Source: Spirochaeta lutea
GTDB lineage: Bacteria > Spirochaetota > Spirochaetia > DSM-27196 > Salinispiraceae
Length of the DNA stretch: 64,000 bases
Assembly: GCF_000758165.1 (NCBI RefSeq)
Contig: NZ_JNUP01000001.1
Coordinates: 1-64,000, forward strand
Direction: 5' to 3'
Both the position numbers and the translations under genes were made by a program. The notes below the pieces were generated by a model, which was not told where the DNA came from, made no database searches, and saw only the letters and a list, made by a program, of their open reading frames with translations. Position 1 is the first letter of the stretch; each line of letters starts with the position of its first letter. Of this stretch, positions 9,110 through 19,035 are shown one piece after another.

Positions 9110-9805
9110 ATGCCTGTTATTGAAAACTCATCAAAAAGCACACTGCGTGATAAATTCAATGGTTTTTTGGCAAGAAACCGCCGCATAATCATTTGGTTAA
9201 GTGTTGTTTTTATCTTAGCAGTAGCTGCCACGATCATCATCACTGAAATTAGTAACAATACCGCCCTGGAACAGGCCGCGGCTCTTGAAAAGTTAGAAGA
9301 TGAATATGCTGCATTCATGTCTGAAGATGATGATGCAGGCGAAGCGGGCCAGGAAGCCTTAATGGCCGAGATTGACGATGTAAAGAAGAGCTTTCCAAAT
9401 ACTATTGCAGATCAAAGAGCAACCATGATACTCGGTGAGCTCGAACAGAAAAATGGTAATTATGAAGCTGCTTTCGAATATTTCACTCAGGCTTCCACTA
9501 TTCAAGAAAAAACGTATCTATCGGTACCTATTTTGATCCAGGCGTACAAAACGGCTGAATTATCCGGTAATATCGATATCGCTGTAGAAACACTAGAGTC
9601 TCTGTTGGATAAACATGGAAATGAATCTGTTGAGGCCCCGCGAGTCCTGTTTAATCTCGGTCGATTATCTGAACTAAAAAATGACCCGTCTGAAGCAAAC
9701 ACTTATTATGAGCGACTTCTCTTGGAATATCCCTCAAGCAGTTGGACAAACCTAGCCCAGGACCGTATACTTTATTTAACAGCGACAGGGGTCATTATAG
9801 ACTGA
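9110..9805 (+). CDS. Membrane-anchored TPR protein
   Basis: 231 residues with a cytoplasmic N-terminal stretch, one transmembrane helix at about 27-47, then a helical periplasmic part containing two or three degenerate tetratricopeptide repeats (for example GNYEAAFEYFTQAS and GNIDIAVETLESLLDKHG). The plan resembles YfgM, the ancillary subunit of the periplasmic chaperone network, but resemblance is at the level of architecture only. RBS AGGAGA. It follows the activator gene by 11 bases and is probably co-transcribed. Confidence 0.65.
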   Translation: MPVIENSSKSTLRDKFNGFLARNRRIIIWLSVVFILAVAATIIITEISNNTALEQAAALEKLEDEYAAFMSEDDDAGEAGQEALMAEIDDVKKSFPNTIADQRATMILGELEQKNGNYEAAFEYFTQASTIQEKTYLSVPILIQAYKTAELSGNIDIAVETLESLLDKHGNESVEAPRVLFNLGRLSELKNDPSEANTYYERLLLEYPSSSWTNLAQDRILYLTATGVIID

Positions 9806-9889
9806 TAATAGGCCTATTACCGTTTAAGTAGGCCATAATTTGGATGCTGGAACTATAGATTTTGTAAAACAACAGTTCTGCGATTGGCG

Positions 9890-9924
9890 TGAGGTTCTTT
9901 GAAATTTTGTTTTGAAGAACCTCA
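9890..9924. repeat. 10-bp perfect inverted repeat in the cyclase leader
   Basis: TGAGGTTCTT and AAGAACCTCA flank a 15-base AT-rich loop, 33 bases before the adenylate cyclase start. A second, weaker repeat (GGCCTA/TAGGCC) lies near 9810-9832 just after the TPR gene. Neither is followed by a T-run, so a simple terminator is unlikely; an operator or mRNA hairpin is possible. Confidence 0.5.
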
Positions 9925-9956
9925 ATTGTTTAGATCGATGACTCCAGGGAGGTGCT

Positions 9957-12338
9957 ATGAAAAAAAAATCATTATTAACTCGGCTTCTTGATGTTCGTTT
10001 TTTTGGTTTTTTCATAGCACTGCTGGTAGCTGCGGTGTTTTTGCTTGCAGCAAACGGGTTGGTTATTTTTAAAGGTCTTGATCAACTGATACTTGATATC
10101 CATTTCAGGTTAAGAAATAGTACTCAGGAACGCGTGTTGCAGCAAGGCGCAGTTATGCAGGATCGTTCCCTTTCTATCAGCCCAGATATCATGATTTTGG
10201 GTATCGACAATAGAACATTGGAGCGCTTTGGAAGATGGCCGTTTCCCCGCTACAGACACGCCGATTTGCTAAATACCCTTTCTAGAATTAAAGATCAGCA
10301 AGAGCGGGAGCGTTCAATACTGTTGGATTTTTTCTTTTTCGAGTATACAGACGATCCAGTTTCCGATGTTCTACTTAGGGATGCCATTAACGAAAATGGA
10401 AGAACCTTTTTGGAGACAGTGCTCTCACCCGCACCTCTGACTACCGACAATCCCGCGGAGCTAAATCAACGTTTTGATGAAATCATTGCACGGGGTGAGG
10501 TAATCAACTCAATTAATGGTGACAAAGAAAAGTTGCCCGCCTGGCTAGGAATTGAATCACCGATTCTTCCATTAAGCAAGACGAATGCCTCGATCGGCCA
10601 TGCTAGTTTTGTCAGTGATCTTGACGGTGTGTTCAGGCGGCAACCTTTAATTATTCGATATCGAAAGGAAGTTGAGCAGATCTCTCTCGGTACCCTACAA
10701 GAATCCAGGGAAGCGATTCAAGATAGATTACTCGCGGATGATCTGGATATAGGGTTCTACTCCGCCACAGGGTATCCGCACACCTTGCCGGATCCTGACA
10801 ATAACCAAATTTTGGAAGACATCATCGAGCGCGTTCAAAAAGATGGAATACCAATAGCAAGCGATTCAGATTCCGTACTGGATAATTATACGGTATCGTT
10901 ATTTAAAGATTACTACGTCCCATCAATTACTTTGAGACTCGCAGCAGATTACCTTAGGGTTCCTCTTTCAGACGTATCAATTGAAATTGGTAATAAAATA
11001 ATCTTACCTGAACCTAAAATGCGTAATATTGAAAATGGTTCAATCGAACCCTATGCAATAATGATAAAACAACCAGAATACAATGAAACTGGCGAAATTA
11101 TTGAACCTGGGGAGTTTAAAACCGTGGATATTATCGAAATTCCAATCGATGAACATGGGTATATGGTAATAAACTTCATGGGTCCTAGATCAAGCTCTGA
11201 TCCTAGCGGCAATCAAACCTTTCCTGTAAGAAGTTTCGGAAGTTATGCTGCTAGAGCCACGGGGCCCTTTTTTGATACCTGGCCTGAATCTTTACGACTC
11301 AGAAATAAGATTCTTCTTGCAGGTGCTTTTAGTCCAGGAATGGCTGAAGATGAGAAACTCACACCCCTTGGTGGTATGTATGGTATTGAGGTGCATGCAA
11401 ATGCACTAAATACTATAATTATGGACAATTTTATTATTGAAATGTCGTACAGTTACTATCTTATCTTCATCCTTGCCTTGGTTATCATTGTAGCCCTTTA
11501 TTCGAGACGAACCTCTACGATTATTTCGTTTATCATTACTGTTCTCCTTCTTGTAATTCTTTTCTTTGTTACAACGTTTATTTTTGATACCTATTCCTAT
11601 CTTATACCCTACGCAGTTCCAGCATTGTCAGCCTTCTTCACATTTTTAAGTATTATTGTATATAGAGTAATGACTGAAGAAAAAGATAAGAAACGAATTA
11701 GAAATATGTTTGGAAAATACGTCAGTCCTCGGGTTGTGGACCAAATACTTGCGAATCCTCCTGAATTGGGTGGGGTAGATAAAGAATTGACTGTTTTTTT
11801 CTCTGACATCCGTGGTTTCACCACTCTATCAGAATCAATGACACCTCAAGAATTGGTAAATCACTTGAATATTTACCTTACAGCCATGACCGATATCATC
11901 CTAGAATTCCAAGGTACTCTCGATAAGTATGTGGGCGATGAAATAATGTGCTTTTGGGGTGCTCCGCTTCCCCAGAATGAGCATGCGATTTTGGCATGTA
12001 AATGTGCCCTAGCTCAAATAAATAAACTCAATGAATTGAACTCCCAATGGCCAATAGAAAAACAAATACATATCGGTATTGGAATAAACAGCGGTATCAT
12101 GACAGTTGGAAACATGGGTAGCTTGGGCAGGATGAACTACACCCTGATGGGAGATAATGTTAACCTCGGGGCGCGTCTTGAAGGTACAAATAAAACGTAT
12201 TTAACAGAGATAATTATATCGGAATATACATATGGTTTGGTCAAGGATAGGGTGGTAGCACGTGAACTCGATAACATCCGTGTTAAAGGAAAAAATAAAC
12301 CTGTGGTTATTTATGAACTGGTGGATGTCCTTGAATAA
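9957..12338 (+). CDS. CHASE2-domain class III adenylate cyclase
   Basis: Membrane receptor cyclase, predicted to make cAMP. One N-terminal transmembrane helix (about 16-38), a large extracytoplasmic CHASE2 sensor, three closely spaced helices at about 500-575, then a catalytic domain from about 611. Metal Asp residues are in FSDIRGFT (D617) and VGDEIM (D661), the adenine-selecting Lys is K657, and the transition-state Asn/Arg are in NVNLGAR. The second purine-selecting position is Thr (YTLMGD), the mark of class IIIb enzymes, which include bicarbonate-responsive ones. RBS GGGAGGTG. Family is firm; cAMP specificity and the ligand are inferred. Confidence 0.9.
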   Translation: MKKKSLLTRLLDVRFFGFFIALLVAAVFLLAANGLVIFKGLDQLILDIHFRLRNSTQERVLQQGAVMQDRSLSISPDIMILGIDNRTLERFGRWPFPRYRHADLLNTLSRIKDQQERERSILLDFFFFEYTDDPVSDVLLRDAINENGRTFLETVLSPAPLTTDNPAELNQRFDEIIARGEVINSINGDKEKLPAWLGIESPILPLSKTNASIGHASFVSDLDGVFRRQPLIIRYRKEVEQISLGTLQESREAIQDRLLADDLDIGFYSATGYPHTLPDPDNNQILEDIIERVQKDGIPIASDSDSVLDNYTVSLFKDYYVPSITLRLAADYLRVPLSDVSIEIGNKIILPEPKMRNIENGSIEPYAIMIKQPEYNETGEIIEPGEFKTVDIIEIPIDEHGYMVINFMGPRSSSDPSGNQTFPVRSFGSYAARATGPFFDTWPESLRLRNKILLAGAFSPGMAEDEKLTPLGGMYGIEVHANALNTIIMDNFIIEMSYSYYLIFILALVIIVALYSRRTSTIISFIITVLLLVILFFVTTFIFDTYSYLIPYAVPALSAFFTFLSIIVYRVMTEEKDKKRIRNMFGKYVSPRVVDQILANPPELGGVDKELTVFFSDIRGFTTLSESMTPQELVNHLNIYLTAMTDIILEFQGTLDKYVGDEIMCFWGAPLPQNEHAILACKCALAQINKLNELNSQWPIEKQIHIGIGINSGIMTVGNMGSLGRMNYTLMGDNVNLGARLEGTNKTYLTEIIISEYTYGLVKDRVVARELDNIRVKGKNKPVVIYELVDVLE

Positions 12339-12393
12339 AAGAGTTTGCACCTCTTTGGCACATAAAAAAAGTCGGACCGCATTGACTATATAT

Positions 12394-12969
12394 ATGGCGT
12401 ACAGTCGGCTAATCATCCTCGGAATACTGGGTATCCTGTTTTCCTGCGGTCTGCCGACAGTAGGACCTCCTTCACCCGGTAGTCTTGTAGAATTGAATTC
12501 CCCAGGAGATAACCACCTTCAATTTACTGCAAAAGTTTTAGTGAACTCCGCACAACTTTTCCTCCTCTTACGGGCTGTGGATCCTGAAGACATTGAAGAA
12601 CTAAAAGACAAGGTCACAGATTCGATTGTTCCCAACACATTACTCAGCAGTGCATACGGGTTTTATAATTATAATAATGAAAATAATTCCCCTTCAATCA
12701 AATTAGAGGACGACCTAGCGGGGAAGGAGCTTAAGTTTGATTTATACCTTTCCGCGGAAGAAACAGTAACAAACGGTGTCCGTATTCGCGTCGTAGAAGA
12801 CACTGTTTTAAAGATAGATTCTGCACTCGTGTATGAATTAGAACAAGAGATCCCCAGTGATAGCAGATTCATTATCGCGGCCTACCTTCAGGTGCAACAA
12901 TTTGATTCGAGCAATTCTAAAATACTTTTTAATTTTGATTATCCATTGAAATTCGGTGTAGGGAACTGA
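12394..12969 (+). CDS. Predicted lipoprotein of unknown function
   Basis: No family recognised. From the ATG at 12394 the product has a short hydrophobic signal peptide ending in LFSC, a lipobox with Cys at about residue 17, so it should be a lipid-anchored envelope protein of ~190 residues. The rest is a mixed Asp/Glu-rich sequence without obvious repeats. A longer in-frame ORF starting inside the cyclase gene (12262) and a TTG at 12382 are alternatives; the lipobox spacing favours 12394. No good RBS is visible. The next gene starts one base after its stop. Confidence 0.6.
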   Translation: MAYSRLIILGILGILFSCGLPTVGPPSPGSLVELNSPGDNHLQFTAKVLVNSAQLFLLLRAVDPEDIEELKDKVTDSIVPNTLLSSAYGFYNYNNENNSPSIKLEDDLAGKELKFDLYLSAEETVTNGVRIRVVEDTVLKIDSALVYELEQEIPSDSRFIIAAYLQVQQFDSSNSKILFNFDYPLKFGVGN

Positions 12970-12970
12970 T

Positions 12971-13291
12971 ATGCTGTTGATTGTTTTCATTATTCTTGGT
13001 CCAGTACTCCTCATGACTGGTTCTTTTTCTTATTTGTATGCTCGTTACAGTTCATTTTTGCTGTTGTTAATCATCTCATTTATAGGGGGAATCTTATTTG
13101 CCTTTCTTGGTATCAGAGTAAGTGATGGTATCATTGCGGCCCATAAGCAATTTGTATATACCTTGAGTCTCAATACTGGTATAAGTCTATCCTTTATGAA
13201 TCAACTCTTTCGGCTAATGACCTCAATTCTCGGAGCTGCTATCTTTAATCTTCTTCTAGTGGGCTCGATGAAGTTTAATCGCAATATGTAA
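12971..13291 (+). CDS. Small membrane protein of unknown function
   Basis: 106 residues, mostly hydrophobic, with two N-terminal helices (about 3-22 and 27-48) and one near the C-terminus (about 82-100), separated by a polar segment. RBS AGGGA precedes the ATG. It lies one base after the lipoprotein gene, so both are likely translated from one message and may act together in the envelope. I recognise no family. Confidence 0.6.
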   Translation: MLLIVFIILGPVLLMTGSFSYLYARYSSFLLLLIISFIGGILFAFLGIRVSDGIIAAHKQFVYTLSLNTGISLSFMNQLFRLMTSILGAAIFNLLLVGSMKFNRNM

Positions 13292-13429
13292 ATACTTAAA
13301 CTTGTGTATATATTCTATACGCCCTTTGTTAGATCCTTCCTATCCGTTCGGTGATTTAATTGGTTACTACGTATAATATATATTCTGTCTACTAGAATCT
13401 GCTTTCTATGTAGTGCATTGTATCAGCTG

Positions 13430-14743
13430 TTAGTATCGGTATCGGTTCAAGCCAACATTTAGTATTAATCCAATACCTATCATCGCAGAAAGGAGATTTG
13501 ATCCCCCGTAACTGATAAATAGTAAGGGAATCCCAGTTACAGGCATTATACCCATGGTCATACCAATATTAATTAAGAAATGCGACAATAACATGGTTAA
13601 GATACCCACAGTCAGATATCCGCCGAAGGCATCACGTGCTTGTCGTGCGATTCTAAGTCCTCTGAATAATATTATGCTATATAACAGAAAAACACTGATT
13701 CCCCCGATGAACCCCCACTCCTCCGAAAGGATGGAGAAAATAAAATCGGTACTCTGTTCAGGAAGATACTGCAGGTGACTTTGGGGACCATTTAAAAGGC
13801 CTTTGCCGTATAATCCTCCGGATCCTATGGCGATTACTGATTGTATAATGTTCCATCCAGAACCTAAACGATCAACGTAGGGGTCAATAAATACTATCAA
13901 TCGCATTATTTGATACTCTTTTAGGACGAATCGTACTAAAAAGGAAGAAAGATAGGCAGCAAGTAATAAAAAGGCACTGTAAACCAACCAGTAAAAGAGC
14001 ATTTTCTTTTTCAGTAGAAAATACCCGGTCAGCCCTATTATAATAGTAATAGATATAAATACTATACTACCTATAATAATTTCTTTATTTCTGAATATGT
14101 CAACCAATGGTATTCTGCTTTGAACTATTCGATTCTCCCAGCTGGGCAACACACTGAATAGTAATGTGAGAATACTGAAAAGCAATATAAAATTTAGATA
14201 CCGTAATTTCGCGCCACCAAAATACAGCATGGCTAAAAAGACAGGTAAAAAAACAATTGCAGTCCCCAGATCCGGTTGAAGCAATACTGCACCCATGGCA
14301 GCAATCAATAAGAGAATAGGTTTAATTAATCCATTCGCTGACTGTAACTGTCCCTGCCTTCCTTCCATGTGATTCGCTAATATCATTATGAAGGCAATCT
14401 TCAAAAATTCTGAAGGCTGTATTCCCAGTTGACCAACACCAACCCACGCTCTTGCACCGTTTATTGTCCTTCCAATTAAAAGAGTAAGTAGAACAAGCAG
14501 AAAGAATAAAATAAAAACATAAACAGATAGACTTTTTAGATAATCATACCTGATTAATGTTATCGAAATTAACAGAAATAGACCTATGATTGCCCAAATG
14601 ATTTGTTTTATAAACTGGTTTGAAAACACCACTCCAGTCGAACTCACACCACTGGAATAGATAAAAAGTATTCCAATTGAAATGAGTCCTACCAAGGCAA
14701 GCAAAATAGAAATATCAATATTTAAAAGCAATCGTTTTTTCAT
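13430..14743 (-). CDS. rodA: SEDS peptidoglycan glycosyltransferase RodA
   Basis: Polymerises lipid II during lateral wall growth with PBP2. The 437 residues form about ten transmembrane helices. Family signatures include the conserved loop VLLQPDLGTAIVFLP and the C-terminal segment ending MTMGIMPVTGIPLLFISYGG. I start it at the ATG 14743, one base after the mrdA stop; an upstream in-frame ATG would overlap mrdA. It is the last gene of the mreB-mreC-mreD-mrdA-rodA operon. Confidence 0.96.
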   Translation of the reverse strand: MKKRLLLNIDISILLALVGLISIGILFIYSSGVSSTGVVFSNQFIKQIIWAIIGLFLLISITLIRYDYLKSLSVYVFILFFLLVLLTLLIGRTINGARAWVGVGQLGIQPSEFLKIAFIMILANHMEGRQGQLQSANGLIKPILLLIAAMGAVLLQPDLGTAIVFLPVFLAMLYFGGAKLRYLNFILLFSILTLLFSVLPSWENRIVQSRIPLVDIFRNKEIIIGSIVFISITIIIGLTGYFLLKKKMLFYWLVYSAFLLLAAYLSSFLVRFVLKEYQIMRLIVFIDPYVDRLGSGWNIIQSVIAIGSGGLYGKGLLNGPQSHLQYLPEQSTDFIFSILSEEWGFIGGISVFLLYSIILFRGLRIARQARDAFGGYLTVGILTMLLSHFLINIGMTMGIMPVTGIPLLFISYGGSNLLSAMIGIGLILNVGLNRYRY

Positions 14744-14744
14744 A

Positions 14745-16595
14745 CTATAAATACCAAAGAGGTTTAAGATCCTCCACAACCTCTTCATAATTCATTTCAT
14801 TGAAGTATCCATGGAGTATAATATTTGCAGCTTTCGGCGCCCACCAATCCCATTCATTTTTTGCATCGATCCATACAACCACCACAATCGTCTCATCCGT
14901 ACTAACACCAACTTCATAGGGTGCATAGGAAACAAACCAGGAATGTTTATTACCTTCATAGCCAGTCTGAGCTGTACCCGTCTTTGCTGCAACCTCGACG
15001 GCATCGGTTGTAACAACAACATTGGCAGTCCCGTCAGTAATTACCTTCCGCATGCTTTCTTTGAGTATTCTGATAGTCTCTTGCTGGAAATTCAGATCTT
15101 TTATTAGCTCCGGCTCAATATTTTGAACAACCTTAAATGAAACCGGATCCCGAATTTCCCGAACAACATGGGGTCTGTAGACTTTTCCATCATTAATAAT
15201 TGCACTAACCATATTGGCTAATTGTAGAGGGGTCACGGTTAAATACCCCTGTCCTATGGATAGATTGACTGTGTCTCCCCCGACCCAAGGAGCATCGTAG
15301 GTTCGCTCTTTCCAATCCTGAGTGGGTACTAGTCCCCGAACTTCACCAGGAATATCTATACCAGAATTTTGTCCAAATCCTATCTTTCTTGCATAATCGA
15401 TTATCAAGTTTTCTTTCAGTATTTCATAACCTAAGTGATAAAAATATACATTACAGGACATTGCAATGGCATCATATAAATCCACATGCCCATGTCCACT
15501 CGGATCCCAGCAATTGAAACGTCTATCCCCGATATCCAAATGGCCTTCACAAAACACGGTATCATTTGGGTCTATGAGGTTTTCTTCAAGAGCCGTAAGA
15601 GCCATCAATAACTTAAAGGTTGAGGCCGGTGGCGCGGCAGCTTGGATTGCTCTATTCAGGAATGGACTCGAAGGATCATTATTCACCTCATTAAAACCAT
15701 CTCCACCGAGGGGACCGTAAAAAACATTGGGGTCATAACTAGGATGGTTTACCATAGCTAGTATTTCACCGCTAGCAGGCTTCAATACTATCGCCGACCC
15801 AATTCGATTTCCAAGTGCTTTTGATGCCAATTCTTGGGTGTTTCTATCAATGGTGAGAATGAGGGTATTTCCAATTGTTGGTGTTTTTTGCAGAATTGTA
15901 TCCTGCAGACCGGCATCCCTACCGAGAGCATCTACTTGACGTATAGCCAAGCCATCTACACCCCTAAGCACCTTGTCATACGCCCCCTCAACTCCTGTTT
16001 TACCGATTAGGGATGATTGATTATAGCCTTGGTTAAATAGCACTTGTAACTCTTCTTGGGTAATATTCCCAATATACCCGAGAACATGGGAGAACAACGA
16101 CCCATAAGGATAAATCCTCAATGGTTGTTGAGACCAAGAAATTCCTGGATACAATTCTATGCGTTCAGCCAGCCTGGAAATAATGTTATATTCCAAACCA
16201 GATAAAATCACCTTTTTTTCATGGGATCGATAGGATCTTGGGACTATTTGTTCTAGGAAAGTGACTGGATAATCGAGCACCTGGGTTAGGTTTTGAATTA
16301 TGGCACTCCGATTTTCCTCATTTCCTACTAACGCAGGGGTTATTTCCAAATTAAAACTACTTCTATTGGTAGCAATCGGTACATCAGCATTTCTATCGTA
16401 AATCTCTCCTCTTTGACTTGATATGATCACTGAGCGATTGGACACCCGACTAGCACGATCCTCGTATATGTAGTTTTCCACAATTTGCATTGAGAATAGT
16501 TTGTATGCGTAAATAAGAATTAAGGAGATAATAAGTATAATAAATACATAGTAACGCTTGCTATTAAATTGCTCATTTTTTCCAGAACGCTTCAT
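14745..16595 (-). CDS. mrdA: Penicillin-binding protein 2 (transpeptidase)
   Basis: Class B PBP that cross-links peptidoglycan for elongation together with RodA. One transmembrane helix lies at about 14-34, then the pedestal domain, then the transpeptidase domain with all three active-site motifs: STFK (S325/K328), SCN (380-382) and KTG (538-540). The 616 residues are normal. It starts directly at the mreD stop. The order mreBCD-mrdA-rodA is the classic shape operon. Confidence 0.96.
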   Translation of the reverse strand: MKRSGKNEQFNSKRYYVFIILIISLILIYAYKLFSMQIVENYIYEDRASRVSNRSVIISSQRGEIYDRNADVPIATNRSSFNLEITPALVGNEENRSAIIQNLTQVLDYPVTFLEQIVPRSYRSHEKKVILSGLEYNIISRLAERIELYPGISWSQQPLRIYPYGSLFSHVLGYIGNITQEELQVLFNQGYNQSSLIGKTGVEGAYDKVLRGVDGLAIRQVDALGRDAGLQDTILQKTPTIGNTLILTIDRNTQELASKALGNRIGSAIVLKPASGEILAMVNHPSYDPNVFYGPLGGDGFNEVNNDPSSPFLNRAIQAAAPPASTFKLLMALTALEENLIDPNDTVFCEGHLDIGDRRFNCWDPSGHGHVDLYDAIAMSCNVYFYHLGYEILKENLIIDYARKIGFGQNSGIDIPGEVRGLVPTQDWKERTYDAPWVGGDTVNLSIGQGYLTVTPLQLANMVSAIINDGKVYRPHVVREIRDPVSFKVVQNIEPELIKDLNFQQETIRILKESMRKVITDGTANVVVTTDAVEVAAKTGTAQTGYEGNKHSWFVSYAPYEVGVSTDETIVVVVWIDAKNEWDWWAPKAANIILHGYFNEMNYEEVVEDLKPLWYL

Positions 16596-17105
16596 TTACC
16601 GTGTACCACCTGGCCTTCTTGTAATTAGTAGTTCAAGTCTTCCAAGTATGAAAAATAACAGGGGTGCAAACAGGACTGTATAGAGTATTTCCAGTAAATT
16701 TGCTATGGCGAATATTTGATCATTAAGATTAAGGTTAAAGATGAATGATAGAAAAATTAGGATTACATTCCACAGAATCATTGAAATGAAGGTGATACCG
16801 ATTGGCCAGAACAACCAATGAGTAGAGACAAAAGCGTTCCGGAGTCTTCCAACAAGGTATCCAATAAGAGTACAAAGAAGAATAAAGAGACCAAAGGGTA
16901 AAACACCGACAAGATCGTAGGTTAACCCTATAAGGGTACCTACGATTTCTCCCAGAAAAGAACCATTGGTAACCGCAAAAAAAACAAGTAGAATTAACGC
17001 AGTATTGGGCAATGCACCGCCTAGGAGATTAGCTGCAGAAAAAGCCGTTCCTTGAAAAATTACTAGTAAGGAGCCCATAAGAGCAAAAATTAAGACACGT
17101 AGCAT
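16596..17105 (-). CDS. mreD: Rod shape-determining protein MreD
   Basis: Integral membrane component of the elongasome. 169 residues with five or six hydrophobic helices and little else conserved, as usual for MreD; identification depends on size, topology and position between mreC and mrdA. Two bases separate it from mreC. Confidence 0.9.
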   Translation of the reverse strand: MLRVLIFALMGSLLVIFQGTAFSAANLLGGALPNTALILLVFFAVTNGSFLGEIVGTLIGLTYDLVGVLPFGLFILLCTLIGYLVGRLRNAFVSTHWLFWPIGITFISMILWNVILIFLSFIFNLNLNDQIFAIANLLEILYTVLFAPLLFFILGRLELLITRRPGGTR

Positions 17106-17107
17106 AG

Positions 17108-17971
17108 CTACTCCCTAAACTGATTTGATTCTGCATGTTTTAATACAAACACTGCCTCTAGTGTAGCAAAAGAGACTGAGGGACGTACCGAAAGATGAAT
17201 AGAAGTTTCCCAGGATTGAGCGTGTATTTCTTCTATGGTCCCTATTTGTATTCCTCGAGGAAAAATAGAATCAAGGCCCGATGTGATGATCATATCACCG
17301 ACAGACAAAATGTTCCTTGCATCACGATCCACATAATCCATATTCAATGATTTTCTATCGATCCCGGATCCAGATACAAGACCCTCATATCTGGATTTTT
17401 GCAGCCTGGCTGCAATAAAGTGATTGTTTGAGGTTATGGGCAATACTCTACTCGTAAATGTGTTTACGTCTACTACCCTTCCAACTAAAGCCTGTTGATC
17501 ACCGGCAAGGGCAACTACCGGAAGGCCCTCAGCTATCCCGTCGGCTCTTCCTTTATTTATTGTAAAAACCTCAATTGTTGAAGTTGGATTTTTAGCCACA
17601 ATGAAGGCCGGAACGGTCTCAAAGCTGGACTTCTCCTTAAACTCCAGCATTTCTCGAAGTTGCTGGTTTTCAAATTTTACGTCCTCAAAATCATTCAGTG
17701 ACTGCTCCAAGTCCTGTAATCTTTCGACAACCGTATCGTATTCTTTTTGAAGACTCGCGAGCTCTGATACTGATGTTAAGGTGTTTTTAAAAAATCGTCC
17801 TACGGAGGCTGCTCCGGTTTGCAATCCCCCAGTAAAATCCTCACCCAAGTTCCTGAGCGCCATAGATCCAGAGTCACTACTAATAATTAGTGAGATTGTG
17901 GTAATTACCATCACAATTAAAAGATAGAAAGAATCTTTATGCTTTTTTATGGCACTGCTGAGACGTAACAT
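17108..17971 (-). CDS. mreC: Rod shape-determining protein MreC
   Basis: Bitopic scaffold linking cytoplasmic MreB to the periplasmic synthases. 287 residues: short cytoplasmic part, one transmembrane helix at about 15-32, a coiled coil at about 65-110, then the beta-rich periplasmic domain with VVDVNTFTSRVLPITS and GDMIITSGLDSIFPRGIQIG, the latter typical of MreC. It lies 12 bases after mreB and two before mreD. Confidence 0.95.
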   Translation of the reverse strand: MLRLSSAIKKHKDSFYLLIVMVITTISLIISSDSGSMALRNLGEDFTGGLQTGAASVGRFFKNTLTSVSELASLQKEYDTVVERLQDLEQSLNDFEDVKFENQQLREMLEFKEKSSFETVPAFIVAKNPTSTIEVFTINKGRADGIAEGLPVVALAGDQQALVGRVVDVNTFTSRVLPITSNNHFIAARLQKSRYEGLVSGSGIDRKSLNMDYVDRDARNILSVGDMIITSGLDSIFPRGIQIGTIEEIHAQSWETSIHLSVRPSVSFATLEAVFVLKHAESNQFRE

Positions 17972-17983
17972 TCGGACTTACAC

Positions 17984-19021
17984 TTACGGGTTCAAACTAT
18001 CGTAAATCATACGATTTGAATCAATCCCCCTCACCTGCTCAAAATATAAACCTGCGCCGATTGCAACACAGTCTAGTGGTGCTTCTGCACGGAATGCGGG
18101 GACTCCTGTCTCATTAGAAATAAGTGTGTCTAATCCCTTTAAGAGGCTGCCGCCCCCTGTCATCACGATTCCTCGTTCTACAATATCGGCAGCAAGTTCC
18201 GGCGGTGTTTGACCTAAGGTTTTTTTAATCTCTTCAATAATTGCGCCAATGGGCTCTTGTAGTGCTTCACGGACTTCTACACTATCAATCTCGAGTCTTC
18301 TGGGTAGTCCGGTTATAGCATCAGTCCCTTTGATTTCCATTTTATCAATTTTCTTGTCGGGTGTTGCATTCCCGATGCTCTTTTTTAGTTCCTCCGCTGT
18401 CCGCTCACCAATAATTAAATTATGGATCCCCCGTACATGCTTAATGATTGCTTCATCAAACTCATCGCCTCCCAAACGGATTGCATTGGTTACAACCATT
18501 CCTCCCAAGGAGATGACAGAAATTTCACTCGTACCGCCGCCGATATCAACCACCATATGTCCCGCTGGTTCATGGATTGGTATATTTGCTCCAATTGCAG
18601 CAGCAAGAGATTCTTCAATGACCTTTACTTCGCGTGCTCCAGCCTTGTAGGCGCTCTCTTCAACAGCCCTTCTTTCAACCTCGGTGATGCATGAGGGAAC
18701 ACCGATTACCATTCGAGGCTTAATGAACAATCTACGGGGTAATACCTTGGAGATAAAGTAACGAATCATTTTTTCTGTAGTTTCAAGATCGGCGATCACA
18801 CCATCCCGCAATGGTCTTATAGCAATGATATCTCCGGGTGTCTTCCAGAGCATACGCTTGGCCTCTTCGCCTACCGCGACAACCTTCCTAGTGCCACGCT
18901 CCACTGCCACAACAGATGGCTCATTGGCTAGAATTCCCTTCCCGCGCAGATATACCAGGGTGTTGCAAGTACCAAGATCAATACCGATGTCAGTAGTAAA
19001 GGAATTAGAAAATTTACCCAT
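17984..19021 (-). CDS. mreB: Actin-like shape protein MreB
   Basis: Forms membrane-bound antiparallel filaments that orient cell-wall synthesis. 345 residues with the actin-fold phosphate loops [13 protein letters not shown] near the N-terminus and [18 protein letters not shown] in the middle, plus [10 protein letters not shown] near the C-terminus. A GGGGA ribosome site precedes the ATG. It heads the conserved mreBCD group and follows a TPR gene by 14 bases. In spirochaetes, whose shape also depends on periplasmic flagella, the gene is usually kept. Confidence 0.98.
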   Translation of the reverse strand: MGKFSNSFTTDIGIDLGTCNTLVYLRGKGILANEPSVVAVERGTRKVVAVGEEAKRMLWKTPGDIIAIRPLRDGVIADLETTEKMIRYFISKVLPRRLFIKPRMVIGVPSCITEVERRAVEESAYKAGAREVKVIEESLAAAIGANIPIHEPAGHMVVDIGGGTSEISVISLGGMVVTNAIRLGGDEFDEAIIKHVRGIHNLIIGERTAEELKKSIGNATPDKKIDKMEIKGTDAITGLPRRLEIDSVEVREALQEPIGAIIEEIKKTLGQTPPELAADIVERGIVMTGGGSLLKGLDTLISNETGVPAFRAEAPLDCVAIGAGLYFEQVRGIDSNRMIYDSLNP

Positions 19022-19035
19022 GTATTGGTTCCCCT

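Noticed and set aside
12262-12393. Upstream extension of the lipoprotein ORF
   Set aside because: It overlaps the cyclase gene and would bury the signal peptide and lipobox.
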